In this document: positions 16,806 to 25,844 of the stretch, piece by piece
Layout of the letters: each line of letters begins with the position of its first letter
Position numbering within the stretch: position 1 is the stretch's first letter
Source: a candidate division Zixibacteria bacterium HGW-Zixibacteria-1
Lineage (GTDB): Bacteria; Zixibacteria; MSB-5A5; GN15; PGXB01
Length of the DNA stretch: 64,000 nt
Assembly: GCA_002838945.1 (NCBI GenBank)
Contig: PGXB01000001.1
Span: 1-64,000 of the forward strand
Direction of reading: 5' to 3'
The notes under the pieces: generated by a model
The model's input: the letters and a program-made list of their open reading frames with translations, nothing else
The model's database searches: none
Told to the model about the DNA's origin: nothing
Translations under genes and position numbers: made by a program

Positions 16806-18221
16806 ATGCACCGCCAAAGAAACCTCCCTTATTTGCTTGTAATAGCGTTCCTTGTAATTATCGCCCTGGCGCCATTGCAGCAGACATTTTCTCAGGACAA
16901 GATTCAGAATCATGTGGTCTTGAAGATTCAGAAGGGCGCTCTGCTCGCTCCGATTCTGAGCGATCTTGATGCTGTCGCAATCGACACGATTGCCGGCAAA
17001 AGCACTTTTCTTGTCTATTACAGCGACCCGCTGCCGGTTGACAGTGTGATCGACAGACTTGAAGCAAATCCCAGTGTAATATTTGCCCAGCCCGATTATT
17101 TATGTGCGATTCCGGAAATAGGCCAGATCAGTCAATCCTTCCCGGATGAAAACCGGCCTATTTTCATTAACGGAGTCAGTCCCGAACTTTATTATGATCA
17201 GCAGGGAGCTATCCTGGTCAGTGCCGATTCGGCGAATTTGATTTCGACCGGAGTCGCGGTGACGGTGGCGGTTATTGACAATGGCCTGAAATTCAATCAT
17301 CCTCTTTTCGAAAACTCAATATCTGCAAACGGTTATGATTTTGTTGACAAAGACGATTACCCGGCGGAAGAGATTGGCGGGCTGCTGGGTCATGGGACAT
17401 TTGTCAGCGGGATTATCAAGCGTATTGCTCCCGGCTGCATGATTATGCCGTTGCGGGCTTTTGATGCCGAAGGACTCGGCAGCAGTTTCCAGGTCGCCGA
17501 AGCCATCTACTGGGCGATAAGCAACGGCGCCGATGTCATCAACATGAGTTTCAGCACCAGCGAGCCGGATCCGGTCATTTTTGATGCCATCAACAGCGCG
17601 CTTGAAGCCAATCCGGCGCTGGCGGCATCCCCGGGCAATGACGGCCAGGAAATGGCCACCTATCCTTCGGCCTATGCCGGTGTAATTGCGGTTTCCGCTA
17701 TTGACAGTCTGGACTACCTGGCTTGGTTTTCCAACTATGGTAATTATATCGATGTTTGCGCGCCGGGCGTCAATATATACAGTTCTCTGGCCGGCGAGTA
17801 TGAATGGGGCACATGGAGCGGCACCTCATTTTCGGCGCCGATTGTAAGCGGTGTTTGTGCCCTGGTAATGAGCATCGACCCCAATCTGAACAGCTATTCG
17901 GTCAGGAATCTGATTAAATCGACTGCCGAGACCGAACTTTATTGGGGGACGGTTACGATCAACGATCCGATGTACGGCTGGGGGCGGGTTAATGCCTTTG
18001 CGGCGGTCTGGGATCTTGTTGTCGGTGATGTCGATATGCTTGGCGGGACAAATGTCCTGGATGTCAGCTATTTATCGCGCTTTGTGTATCGCAACGGACC
18101 GCCTCCGAAACCGCAAACGATGCGAGGGGATGTTGATCTTTCCGGCTCGATTGATACTGTCGATATTAACTCTCTGATAGATCAAATATATCGAAACGGA
18201 AACGGCGCACCACAGAATTAA
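16806..18221 (+). CDS. Exported subtilisin-like protease with dockerin-like tail, module copy 2
   Basis: I chose the ATG at 16806 because the GGAAGG ribosome site is nine bases upstream of it; the ATG at 16797 touches that site. The 471-residue product has a signal peptide, a propeptide-like region ending in Ala-Gln-Pro-Asp-Tyr, and a full S8 triad: Asp158, His196 and Ser341 (Gly-Thr-Ser-Phe-Ser-Ala-Pro). The C-terminal 65 residues are two dockerin-type repeats beginning Gly-Asp-Val-Asp. It parallels the subtilase at 10931 in position and architecture. It would be secreted, so its link to the cytoplasmic CHAT protease is probably regulatory, through the sigma factor. Confidence 0.92.
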   Translation: MHRQRNLPYLLVIAFLVIIALAPLQQTFSQDKIQNHVVLKIQKGALLAPILSDLDAVAIDTIAGKSTFLVYYSDPLPVDSVIDRLEANPSVIFAQPDYLCAIPEIGQISQSFPDENRPIFINGVSPELYYDQQGAILVSADSANLISTGVAVTVAVIDNGLKFNHPLFENSISANGYDFVDKDDYPAEEIGGLLGHGTFVSGIIKRIAPGCMIMPLRAFDAEGLGSSFQVAEAIYWAISNGADVINMSFSTSEPDPVIFDAINSALEANPALAASPGNDGQEMATYPSAYAGVIAVSAIDSLDYLAWFSNYGNYIDVCAPGVNIYSSLAGEYEWGTWSGTSFSAPIVSGVCALVMSIDPNLNSYSVRNLIKSTAETELYWGTVTINDPMYGWGRVNAFAAVWDLVVGDVDMLGGTNVLDVSYLSRFVYRNGPPPKPQTMRGDVDLSGSIDTVDINSLIDQIYRNGNGAPQN

Positions 18222-18574
18222 GTTTATTTTAGATTAAATATTTGGAACGGCCCGGGCAATTATTCCCGGGCCGTTCTTGTTGCATATATAGCCCACCCGG
18301 TATTCTCTCAATTAAAATCACCGTTCTTTTTCTTGGTGACAGTCTGTCGGGCCGGAAATTGATGTATTTTTTTCCACTGCCGGCTGCTCTAATTATATGT
18401 AGGGAAACTAATGCATGAACGACCTCTTTTTTGGCGTCACATAACCTGCAGGCAGACATCCCGTTGATTTCTCCGCTATGCAGAATAATAAGGTAAGGAG
18501 GTGATAAGTATATTATTCTATTTAATTTAACCGGGATCAATTGACTTTTTCTTCAATCATTCATCGGAGGAAAA
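18222..18574. other. Intergenic region after module copy 2
   Basis: The terminator at 18246-18280 comes first. An orphan ribosome-site sequence, TAAGGAGGTGATA, lies near 18493-18505 with no good start codon behind it. The real ribosome site of the next gene is CGGAGGAAAA just before 18575. I see no gene or known riboswitch here. Confidence 0.5.
18246..18280 (+). terminator. Terminator of module copy 2
   Basis: AACGGCCCGGG pairs perfectly over 11 bp with CCCGGGCCGTT around an eight-base loop, followed by CTTGTTG. The T run is short, but the stem is very strong. Confidence 0.8.
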
Positions 18575-21208
18575 ATGAAAAGAGTAACACTTCTGTTTCT
18601 ATTTACCGCATTTATAATCACCGGTACAGCTTTTGCGGCCGATATCATCAAAGTCGACCGTGACTTTGGTCCGTCATTTTATGGCTATGCCCAGAATAAA
18701 TGCCTTGTTGTCGTCAAGGACGGGACTCCTTCCATGTATGCTCAGTCCCGTGCCGGTCTGGCAATTACCGGAAATGCAGCCATTGATGAAATCGCCAACA
18801 ATTTTAAGGTCCACGGTTTTGCCAAGCAGTTTCCGGCGGCCGATCAGGCCAGCCTGACGCATCCGTCGGACAAGCCCCTGACCCGTCATTATATCGCCGA
18901 ATTCCCTCACGGTAATCTTGACGCCGTCATGGAAGCCTACAGCCGTCTGCCCTTTGTCGAGAAGGTCGAACCGATCGGTCTGTACTACATGAGTGCCAGC
19001 CCGGTTGACCGTTATTATGACGATCCCCCGGAAACATTCCCCTATGACCAGTGGCATTACTGGGATACCTACGGTATCAGCGCCGATCTGGCCTGGGATA
19101 AAGAAACCGGCGATCCCAATGTTGTGGTGGCCGTAATCGACGGCGGTGTGCGGTATTATCACTACGATCTGGGCGGCACCAATCCTCCCGGACCGACTGA
19201 TAACAGCACCAACGGTAATATCTGGGTTAATAACGGAGAAATTCCCGGAAACGGTATCGACGATGACAACAACGGTTACATCGACGATGTCGTGGGCTGG
19301 GACTTCGTAACGACTTCATCGCAGTGCAACGATGTTGACTGTACCACGGCCGACAACGATCCGGCCGACTGCGCCGGTCATGGAACGCATGTTGCAGGAA
19401 CAATTGCGGCCATTACCAATAATGACCCCACCTTCGGCGTGGCCGGCATTGCCGGCGGCTGGAACGACGGCACCACCAACTTTACTTCCAACGGCGTAAA
19501 AATCATGTGCCTTCGTGCCGGTTGGAAAAGCCCGCTGGGCGGCTTGATGAGTATGGATTACTGCGCCCAGGCGATGTATTATGTGGCGACCATGGTCGAT
19601 AAGGGTGTCAATGTCGCCGCCATTAACTGTTCCTGGGGCTCCTCAAGTTATATCGGACCCGCAGTCAACGCCGTTCTGGCCCGCGACGTCATGGTTATTG
19701 TTGCCGCCGGTAACGACAACACCAGCAACTATGACTATCTTGGCGGACGCGCTGATTGCATGGATGTCGGCGCCACCGATCAGAGCGGGAACCCGGCCAG
19801 TTTTTCGACCTATGGTTCATGGGTTGATATTGCCGCTCCTGGTGTCGAGATCCTGAGCACCTATCACAATTCGGATGATCCGACCGGCGATTATATCGCC
19901 CTGATGGATGGAACCTCGATGGCCTGCCCGCATGTGGTCGGCGTGGCGGCTCTCCTGGAATCATACAATCCCGCCCTGACCGGTCCCGAGAAATTCGCCA
20001 TTATCACCGATCCGAATAATGTCAAGTGGTACAACCCGACCAAGTATGTCGGTGTCGGCATTATTGATGCCCGCAAGTGCATCGATGCGGCCGGGCCGGC
20101 CTGCGATGTGACCGCCGATTTCAGCGGCACACCCACCTCCGGCTGTGCGCCGATGACGGTTAATTTCACCGACCTGTCCACCGGACCGGTGACATCGTGG
20201 AGCTGGACTTTCGGCGACGGCGGAACTTCGGCCGCCGCGAATCCGTCCCATCAGTACACCACCGCCGGAACATATACGGTCAGCCTGACGGTTACCTCAG
20301 CCGCCTGCAATGATACCGAAACCAAGACCGGTTATATAACCGTATCCAGTGCCGTGACGGCTAACTTCTCAGGAACTCCGACCTCCGGCAATGCCCCGTT
20401 GACGGTTAATTTCACCGATCTTTCGACCGGCAACCCGACCGCCTGGAGCTGGACATTCGGTGACGGCGGAACCGCAGCGGTCAAGAATCCTTCGCATCAG
20501 TACACCACCGCCGGAACCTATACCGTAACACTGACGGCCTCCAACGCTTGCGGTTCGGATATTGAAACCAAGACCAACTATATCACTGTTACCGAACCCG
20601 TTGGTTGTGTGATGCATGTGCAGGACATTCAAGTAATCAGAATCCCCTCCGGCCGCAATTGCACCGGCCGCGCCACCATCTATATTTATGATGCATATAA
20701 TCAGCCGGTTTCAAATGCCACTGTTTATGTAAGTGTCACGGGAAATACGACCGAATCGAAGACGGGCACGACCGCTTCGGACGGATCGGTTGTTATAACC
20801 ACGCTCAAGACCAAGAGTTGCAGCGGCGAGTGGTGCTTTGAAGTCACCAACGTGACTCATGCCACCTGCACTTACAATTCATCGGCCAACCTTGTGACCA
20901 AGTCATGCGAGAGCGGCGATGTTTATAAACTGCAGAACGGCATTATTCCATACGAATTCAGTCTCAGCAACTACCCCAACCCGTTCAATCCGACCACGAC
21001 TATCGAGATGAGTCTGCCGGTTGCTTCCGAATGGAATATCAATATTTACAACATCGCCGGCCAGAAGGTCGCCGGATTCAACGGCTTCAGCAATGCCGGT
21101 GTTGTTTCGATCAACTGGGATGCCTCGCAGCAGGCTTCCGGTATTTACTTCATGAAAGCCACGGCTGGTGAATACACCGCCGACAAGAAAATGGTTTTGA
21201 TGAAATAG
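18575..21208 (+). CDS. Secreted subtilisin-like protease with two PKD domains and C-terminal sorting module
   Basis: The 877-residue protein has a signal peptide (residues 1-22), a propeptide-like region, and an S8 domain with Asp189, His269 (Gly-His-Gly-Thr-His-Val) and Ser448 (Gly-Thr-Ser-Met-Ala-Cys-Pro). Two tandem PKD domains (about 510-685), each with Trp-Ser-Trp-Thr-Phe-Gly-Asp-Gly-Gly, come next, then a cysteine-containing beta domain. The C-terminal module of about 80 residues has Tyr-Pro-Asn-Pro-Phe-Asn-Pro and ends Lys-Met-Val-Leu-Met-Lys, as in type IX-like or FlgD-like sorting domains of FCB bacteria. It stands alone between terminators. It is not a third copy of the sigma/CHAT module: it lacks the dockerin and is much longer. 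Confidence 0.93.
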   Translation: MKRVTLLFLFTAFIITGTAFAADIIKVDRDFGPSFYGYAQNKCLVVVKDGTPSMYAQSRAGLAITGNAAIDEIANNFKVHGFAKQFPAADQASLTHPSDKPLTRHYIAEFPHGNLDAVMEAYSRLPFVEKVEPIGLYYMSASPVDRYYDDPPETFPYDQWHYWDTYGISADLAWDKETGDPNVVVAVIDGGVRYYHYDLGGTNPPGPTDNSTNGNIWVNNGEIPGNGIDDDNNGYIDDVVGWDFVTTSSQCNDVDCTTADNDPADCAGHGTHVAGTIAAITNNDPTFGVAGIAGGWNDGTTNFTSNGVKIMCLRAGWKSPLGGLMSMDYCAQAMYYVATMVDKGVNVAAINCSWGSSSYIGPAVNAVLARDVMVIVAAGNDNTSNYDYLGGRADCMDVGATDQSGNPASFSTYGSWVDIAAPGVEILSTYHNSDDPTGDYIALMDGTSMACPHVVGVAALLESYNPALTGPEKFAIITDPNNVKWYNPTKYVGVGIIDARKCIDAAGPACDVTADFSGTPTSGCAPMTVNFTDLSTGPVTSWSWTFGDGGTSAAANPSHQYTTAGTYTVSLTVTSAACNDTETKTGYITVSSAVTANFSGTPTSGNAPLTVNFTDLSTGNPTAWSWTFGDGGTAAVKNPSHQYTTAGTYTVTLTASNACGSDIETKTNYITVTEPVGCVMHVQDIQVIRIPSGRNCTGRATIYIYDAYNQPVSNATVYVSVTGNTTESKTGTTASDGSVVITTLKTKSCSGEWCFEVTNVTHATCTYNSSANLVTKSCESGDVYKLQNGIIPYEFSLSNYPNPFNPTTTIEMSLPVASEWNINIYNIAGQKVAGFNGFSNAGVVSINWDASQQASGIYFMKATAGEYTADKKMVLMK

Positions 21209-21258
21209 ACAATTTTTTCGAGGCCGGGTGCTCCGGCTTCCGAAAATGTATCGATCCC

Positions 21259-21291
21259 AAAAAATGCCGCTCATTTCGAGCGGCATTTTTT
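21259..21291 (+). terminator. Terminator of the PKD subtilase gene
   Basis: TGCCGCTC and GAGCGGCA form a perfect stem around ATTTC, flanked by A and T runs so that it can work in both directions. Confidence 0.92.
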
Positions 21292-21309
21292 ATTCGGAAT
21301 AATATACCT

Positions 21310-22290
21310 ATGGTTTGTTTCATTTATTATATTATGTATATGAAGCAGAATAAAATCATTGCCGTTATCGGCTATGGTTCGCAGGGGCGGGCCTGGGCGC
21401 TCAATCTCAAAGATTCCGGACGCGAGGTCGTTGTTGGTGTGCCGCCCCGGGATCGATCACGCAAGACGGCCAAACGAGATCGGATGCGAAATATATTTGC
21501 CGTTCCCGAAGCGGTCGGCATGGCCGATATTATTGTCTTCGCCTTTCCCGATCACCTTCACGCCAAAGTTTACTATAAGGAAATAGCGCCCCATCTCAAA
21601 CCGGGGAGCACCCTGGTCTTCCTTCACGGATTGTCGGTTCATTTCGGACAGGTAATACCGCCGGCAATTTGTGATGTCTTGCTGCTAGCGCCGCTTGGAC
21701 CGGGAACAGCAGTACGCGAAAAGTTTTTAAATAAAGAACCGGTCGGATATTTTTACTGCATTCATCAAAACGCAACCGGCAAAGCCGGGCGGATACTTAA
21801 GGAACTTATCCATGACATGAAAATAGATAAGTCCGCCATGATAGAAACGACCTTTGCCGATGAGGCGGTCGGCGATCTGTTCGGCGAGCAGGCTGTTTTA
21901 TGCGGCGGTCTGACGGAGCTTATCAAGGCGGGTCATGAGACCCTGGTCGAATCCGGGCTGTCATCGGATAAGGCATATCTTGAGGTGGCTTATCAGCTTG
22001 ATCTGATTATCGACCTTATCAAGCGATTTGGTATCGAAGGGATGTATAAACGCATATCGATGGCCGCCAAATACGGTTCATTTCTGAACGGGCGAAGGAT
22101 TATCGACGAAGCCGCGAAAAAGCACATGAAAATGATTTTTAAGGAAATCAAAAATGGTTCTTTTGCCGAAAAGCTGCATAAGCTGACACCTGATAAAATA
22201 AAGAAGCTGGAAGCCGATTTGAAGAAAATGACCACACCCGCGCTGGATAAATCGGCTCTTAAATTCGCTCCAAAAAAACGCCGAAAATAA
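21310..22290 (+). CDS. Divergent ketol-acid reductoisomerase homologue
   Basis: The protein (326 residues from 21310, or 316 from the ATG at 21340, which better fits the family start) has the Rossmann motif Gly-Tyr-Gly-Ser-Gln-Gly-Arg-Ala-Trp-Ala and the metal-binding Asp-Leu-Phe-Gly-Glu-Gln of ketol-acid reductoisomerase (IlvC). Known enzymes have Ala-Pro-Lys-Gly-Pro-Gly-His; here it is Ala-Pro-Leu-Gly-Pro-Gly-Thr, so the active-site lysine is missing. A second metal-binding glutamate is replaced by Gln in Tyr-Leu-Glu-Val-Ala-Tyr-Gln. The cofactor loop after the Rossmann helix is also atypical. No other branched-chain amino acid genes are near. It may have a changed reaction or only a binding role. 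Confidence 0.8.
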   Translation: MVCFIYYIMYMKQNKIIAVIGYGSQGRAWALNLKDSGREVVVGVPPRDRSRKTAKRDRMRNIFAVPEAVGMADIIVFAFPDHLHAKVYYKEIAPHLKPGSTLVFLHGLSVHFGQVIPPAICDVLLLAPLGPGTAVREKFLNKEPVGYFYCIHQNATGKAGRILKELIHDMKIDKSAMIETTFADEAVGDLFGEQAVLCGGLTELIKAGHETLVESGLSSDKAYLEVAYQLDLIIDLIKRFGIEGMYKRISMAAKYGSFLNGRRIIDEAAKKHMKMIFKEIKNGSFAEKLHKLTPDKIKKLEADLKKMTTPALDKSALKFAPKKRRK

Positions 22291-22406
22291 CCTCCCGACA
22301 TTATTATATATACTGAATTTTTGTTGACCGCCGCCGATTTGGGGCTAATTTTCAGTTATATATAAATAATCGCGCTGAACCGTAATTTATTAGAAGGTAA
22401 TTCGAT

Positions 22407-24401
22407 ATGAAAAAGATGTCCCTTTCATTTCTGCTATTAATCTTAATTCTTGGCGCCATAGCAGTTTTTTACTTTGACCTGCTGAACCTCAGATTCAGCA
22501 AGGAAGCTGTTCTGGCTTCGATTATTTCGGCAGAGGATACGCGCCGGGTGACAGGGAACTTCGAGGATTACCTCAAAAGCCTGGACCCGGAAATTCGCGC
22601 CAAAGCGGCCCTGGCGATCGGGCGGATCGGCGATGTTAAAGCGGCCGGGAGCCTTTTTGCAATGCTGGAGGACTCGATCGCCGAAGTTTCCCGAACAGCG
22701 GCTTTTGCAATCGGGCTGACCGGTGAGAAAAGCTTTGCGGCGCGGCTTCTGGATGTTTGTCCCGATTTCGAACCGGAGCTGCTGGCCACCTGTATTCAGT
22801 CGGTCGGCCGTCTGTCGGACTCGACCATGACCGATGTCAATGTGCTGCTGGCCTCATTTATGACCCACCTCGATCATCGTGTCCGTGAGCAGGCCGCCTA
22901 TGCGGTCTGGCGGGCCGGCTACAAAGATGCATCGGAGCAGCTTGTCGATCTCGGCACCGATGATCCGGTTCGTCCGGTGAAAATAGCGGCGCTATATGCG
23001 CTGGTGCGGATGCGTATCGGCGATGCCGCCGATCTCTATGCCGAATGGCTTCCCGACTCCGATCCCTTCTTCCGAACGCTGGCTCTTCGCGGTCTGGCGC
23101 TGCCGGAGGATGACAGCCGGACATCATCGATCGCATCCGGCCTGAATGACCGCAACAACAATGTTATTGCCCAGGCGGTGCTTTCGTTGACATCAATCGG
23201 ATCGGAAAAGGCCGTCGAGCAATTGAGATCGCACTATGCCGATGAAAGCGACGAGAAGCTGAAGGTGCTGATGCTTGAATCACTCACTGAACTGGAAAGC
23301 GATGCGGCTTTGGATTATGCCCACGATGATATAAACATGTCGTCGAGCATCAATATCAAGGCGGCGGCGATAAATTACCTGGCACAGATCACGGGGGAAG
23401 AATCAATTCCGCTTATCGACAGCCTGAGTGATCTCAATGATATTTATTTAAAGGCGCGGCTTGCCGACGCGCTGGGAAAAATAGGCGGTGAAGTTGCCGA
23501 GCCCAGGCTAGTCTCACTGTTCAATGACAGCGCCGCAACTGTTCGGGCGGCAGCGTTTGGAGTTCTTTGCACGGTCGATTCGGGAAATGTAGATTACTAT
23601 ATTAAAACGGCGCTGGGGGATGAGGATCCGATAATTCGGGCCATTGCCATCGATAAAATCGGGCAATTAAAGATAAGGAAATATTTGCCGCAGCTCGGTT
23701 CGATTATGAATGAGCGGGAGAAATCAGATGTCGATATCAAGCGAAGTATTGTCGATGCGGTCTCGAATTTTCTGGACAACGAAACTGATTCTCTGGCGGA
23801 GGATATTTTGTATCATGCCCTGCTCGACAAGAATTATGTTGTCAGCCGTCAGGCGGCACAGGTGTACAAAGAAAAACTCGGACAGGATAAATCGGCTTAC
23901 GCGGCCTTTCCGAACGGTTTAATAAGCGGACGTAAGATTAAATCACTGATCGAAAATAATCGCACTAATCCAAAGGCGAAAATTGTTACGGAGCGGGGCG
24001 AGATAGTGATGGAGCTTTACTTCGATGTCGCTCCGCTGACTGTCTATAATTTTATCAACCTGGCACAGCAGAGTTTTTATGACGGATTGATGTTCCACCG
24101 GGTGGTCCCGGGATTTGTCATCCAAGGGGGTGATCCGCACGGTGACGGCTGGGGCGGGCCCGGTTATACTATTCGGGATGAGTACAGCGATATGGCCTTC
24201 AAACGCGGTATGGTCGGGATAGCACATTCGGGTAAAGATACGGGCGGATCGCAATTTTTTATCACGCTGATGCCGCAGCCGCATCTCGACGCTCGTTATA
24301 CCATATTCGGGCAGGTGACAACCGGTATGGAGGTGGTCGATCAAATTGTCCGCGGGGACAAAATCAAACGAATAGAAATTATTGTGGGGACCGACAAATG
24401 A
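22407..24401 (+). CDS. Membrane-anchored HEAT-repeat protein with C-terminal cyclophilin
   Basis: The 664-residue protein has an uncleaved-looking hydrophobic anchor (residues 5-25), then about 450 residues of HEAT/PBS-type helical repeats such as Arg-Ala-Lys-Ala-Ala-Leu-Ala-Ile-Gly. The last 165 residues are a cyclophilin-type peptidyl-prolyl isomerase with Phe-His-Arg-Val-Val-Pro-Gly-Phe-Val-Ile-Gln-Gly-Gly-Asp and Gly-Ser-Gln-Phe-Phe-Ile-Thr. The catalytic arginine is present. It probably faces the periplasm, using the HEAT part to hold client proteins. The stop overlaps the next gene as ATGA. Confidence 0.9.
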   Translation: MKKMSLSFLLLILILGAIAVFYFDLLNLRFSKEAVLASIISAEDTRRVTGNFEDYLKSLDPEIRAKAALAIGRIGDVKAAGSLFAMLEDSIAEVSRTAAFAIGLTGEKSFAARLLDVCPDFEPELLATCIQSVGRLSDSTMTDVNVLLASFMTHLDHRVREQAAYAVWRAGYKDASEQLVDLGTDDPVRPVKIAALYALVRMRIGDAADLYAEWLPDSDPFFRTLALRGLALPEDDSRTSSIASGLNDRNNNVIAQAVLSLTSIGSEKAVEQLRSHYADESDEKLKVLMLESLTELESDAALDYAHDDINMSSSINIKAAAINYLAQITGEESIPLIDSLSDLNDIYLKARLADALGKIGGEVAEPRLVSLFNDSAATVRAAAFGVLCTVDSGNVDYYIKTALGDEDPIIRAIAIDKIGQLKIRKYLPQLGSIMNEREKSDVDIKRSIVDAVSNFLDNETDSLAEDILYHALLDKNYVVSRQAAQVYKEKLGQDKSAYAAFPNGLISGRKIKSLIENNRTNPKAKIVTERGEIVMELYFDVAPLTVYNFINLAQQSFYDGLMFHRVVPGFVIQGGDPHGDGWGGPGYTIRDEYSDMAFKRGMVGIAHSGKDTGGSQFFITLMPQPHLDARYTIFGQVTTGMEVVDQIVRGDKIKRIEIIVGTDK

Positions 24402-25207
24402 AAATAATGCTTTTATCTGTCATTTTGTTTCTGGGAGTTTCGGGCAGCGTGTTTCCAGTGGAAAAGATTGCGGTTGTTCCTCTGATCGACTCGGTGCTGG
24501 CGGCGCACCAGAGGCAGTTTGATGCTGTCAGCGACATGACTTTCGATGCCATCTTCTATGAACGCCGCACCGACAAGGAAGGTGAGGTTACCGAGGAAAA
24601 GAGATACGAAAAGAAAATATACTTGAAAAAAATAGATGACACGTTTCATATCCATCAGAAGTATGTCGCCCTTTATCTCGACGGGGTCCTGCAGGATCGC
24701 GAGGCCCTGGTGACCGAAGTTGACAAAAAGCAGGAAGAACGGGTCAAGCGGGGAAACCGCGATTTTACTTATGACCTGACGATTCCGCTTCAGATGCTTT
24801 ACACCGGGATGTATGATGTCAGCTACAAGGGAATCGCCAAAGAAAAGATCAATGGTTTCACGTGCTATATGCTTCGTGCCGACGCCCGCGAGAAAAATGA
24901 TACTTTGCTGAACTGCTTGTATTATGTCGATACGGCTGATTATAACCTGGTCCGGGTCGATTTCAGCCCGGCCAAACTGGTCAGCAAACTGATGTTCAAG
25001 CTCAAAGAACTGGACATGACGATAAATTACAAGCCATACGACTCAGTAATCTGGATCCCGGATCGGTTTGAACTGCTCGGCAAGGGCAAGGCGGCTTTCT
25101 TTATCGGAGTATATTTCCAGTCCGAGGAGACATACACCAACCCGGTGGTCAATTCCGGCCTGGATGATTCATTGTTCGACGAAAGAATTTCAGTGGAGGA
25201 GATATGA
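24398..25207 (+). CDS. Exported LolA-like protein of unknown function
   Basis: The 269-residue product has a signal peptide (residues 1-18). The mature part is rich in beta strands with Lys/Glu patches, and motifs such as Lys-Ile-Asn-Gly-Phe-Thr-Cys-Tyr-Met-Leu and Asp-Ser-Val-Ile-Trp-Ile-Pro recall outer-membrane lipoprotein-sorting (LolA/LolB-like) proteins that report on chaperoned lipid or protein. Similarity is weak, so the assignment is by general fold. It overlaps both neighbours by 4 bases, so it is co-translated with the HEAT-cyclophilin and with the adenosine-specific kinase family gene. Confidence 0.55.
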   Translation: MKIMLLSVILFLGVSGSVFPVEKIAVVPLIDSVLAAHQRQFDAVSDMTFDAIFYERRTDKEGEVTEEKRYEKKIYLKKIDDTFHIHQKYVALYLDGVLQDREALVTEVDKKQEERVKRGNRDFTYDLTIPLQMLYTGMYDVSYKGIAKEKINGFTCYMLRADAREKNDTLLNCLYYVDTADYNLVRVDFSPAKLVSKLMFKLKELDMTINYKPYDSVIWIPDRFELLGKGKAAFFIGVYFQSEETYTNPVVNSGLDDSLFDERISVEEI

Positions 25208-25686
25208 AAACCAAGGTAATCGATATCAAAATGACGCCCGATCTTAACATGATTTTCGGGATGACGCATTTCATCAAGTCGGTCGAGGATTTGTATGAAG
25301 CGATGGTGACCTCATCGGCCTCGGTCGAATTCGGGATCGCTTTTTGCGAAGCATCGCAGGATTGCCTGATCCGCTCCGACGGCAACAGCGAGGATTTGAT
25401 CAAGCTGGCCGAGAAAACCGCTTTCGATATCGCCTGCGGGCACACTTTTATAATATTCATGCGCAACGGCTACCCGATTAATTTCCTGCCGAGGATCAAA
25501 TCTGTCCCGGAAGTCTGCCGGATATTTTGCGCCACGGCCAACCCGGTGCAGGTTATTGTCGCCGAGACCGAGCTTGGGCGCGGCGTGATGGGCGTTATCG
25601 ACGGGCAAATGCCGGCCGGTATCGAGACCGCCGAGCACAAGCAAATCCGCCATAAATTTCTGCGCGATATTGGGTATAAGAGGTAG
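25204..25686 (+). CDS. Adenosine-specific kinase family protein
   Basis: The 160-residue protein closely fits the small adenosine-specific kinase family (Pfam Adenosine_kin) found in archaea and many deep bacterial lineages. Conserved stretches are Glu-Phe-Gly-Ile-Ala-Phe-Cys-Glu-Ala-Ser near residue 45, Ala-Cys-Gly-His-Thr-Phe near 85, and Glu-Leu-Gly-Arg-Gly-Val-Met-Gly-Val-Ile-Asp-Gly near 125. The length is normal for the family. A GGAGG ribosome site lies inside the end of the upstream gene. It is the last gene of a three-gene overlapping unit; why it travels with a periplasmic isomerase is unclear. Confidence 0.82.
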   Translation: MKTKVIDIKMTPDLNMIFGMTHFIKSVEDLYEAMVTSSASVEFGIAFCEASQDCLIRSDGNSEDLIKLAEKTAFDIACGHTFIIFMRNGYPINFLPRIKSVPEVCRIFCATANPVQVIVAETELGRGVMGVIDGQMPAGIETAEHKQIRHKFLRDIGYKR

Positions 25687-25761
25687 CCTGTTTTCGTTGT
25701 GCTCCACCCCAAACAAGTTTGGCACGGCCACCCTGGAAGTGAACCCAGACACAATATGTTC

Positions 25762-25817
25762 TGTGATCGGTCGGTCCTCAGACCGACCGCGGCGGGTTTG
25801 AGAACCCGCCGATCACA
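25762..25817. repeat. Palindromic element able to fold as a three-way junction
   Basis: TGTGATC (25762-25768) pairs with GATCACA (25811-25817). Inside are two perfect 8-bp hairpins: GGTCGGTC / GACCGACC with loop CTCA, and GGCGGGTT / AACCCGCC with loop TGAG, joined by GC. The two loops are complementary to each other. The perfection of all three stems suggests recent insertion or selection. It lies downstream of the adenosine-kinase-family gene and may act in RNA or as a REP-like DNA element. Confidence 0.85.
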
Positions 25818-25844
25818 TTTTAATGATGGCAAAAAGAAGAAATT

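Noticed and set aside
6934-18221. Type III-E CRISPR (Craspase-like) locus
   Set aside because: The sigma and TPR-CHAT genes recall it, but there is no repeat array, no gRAMP/Cas7-11 gene and no other Cas gene in the window.
18229-18540. 103-codon minus-strand ORF after module copy 2
   Set aside because: It runs antisense through the terminator hairpin and the leader of the next gene.
18380-18574. Cyclic-di-GMP riboswitch before the PKD subtilase gene
   Set aside because: I looked for the GEMM core and tetraloop receptor motifs and did not find them.
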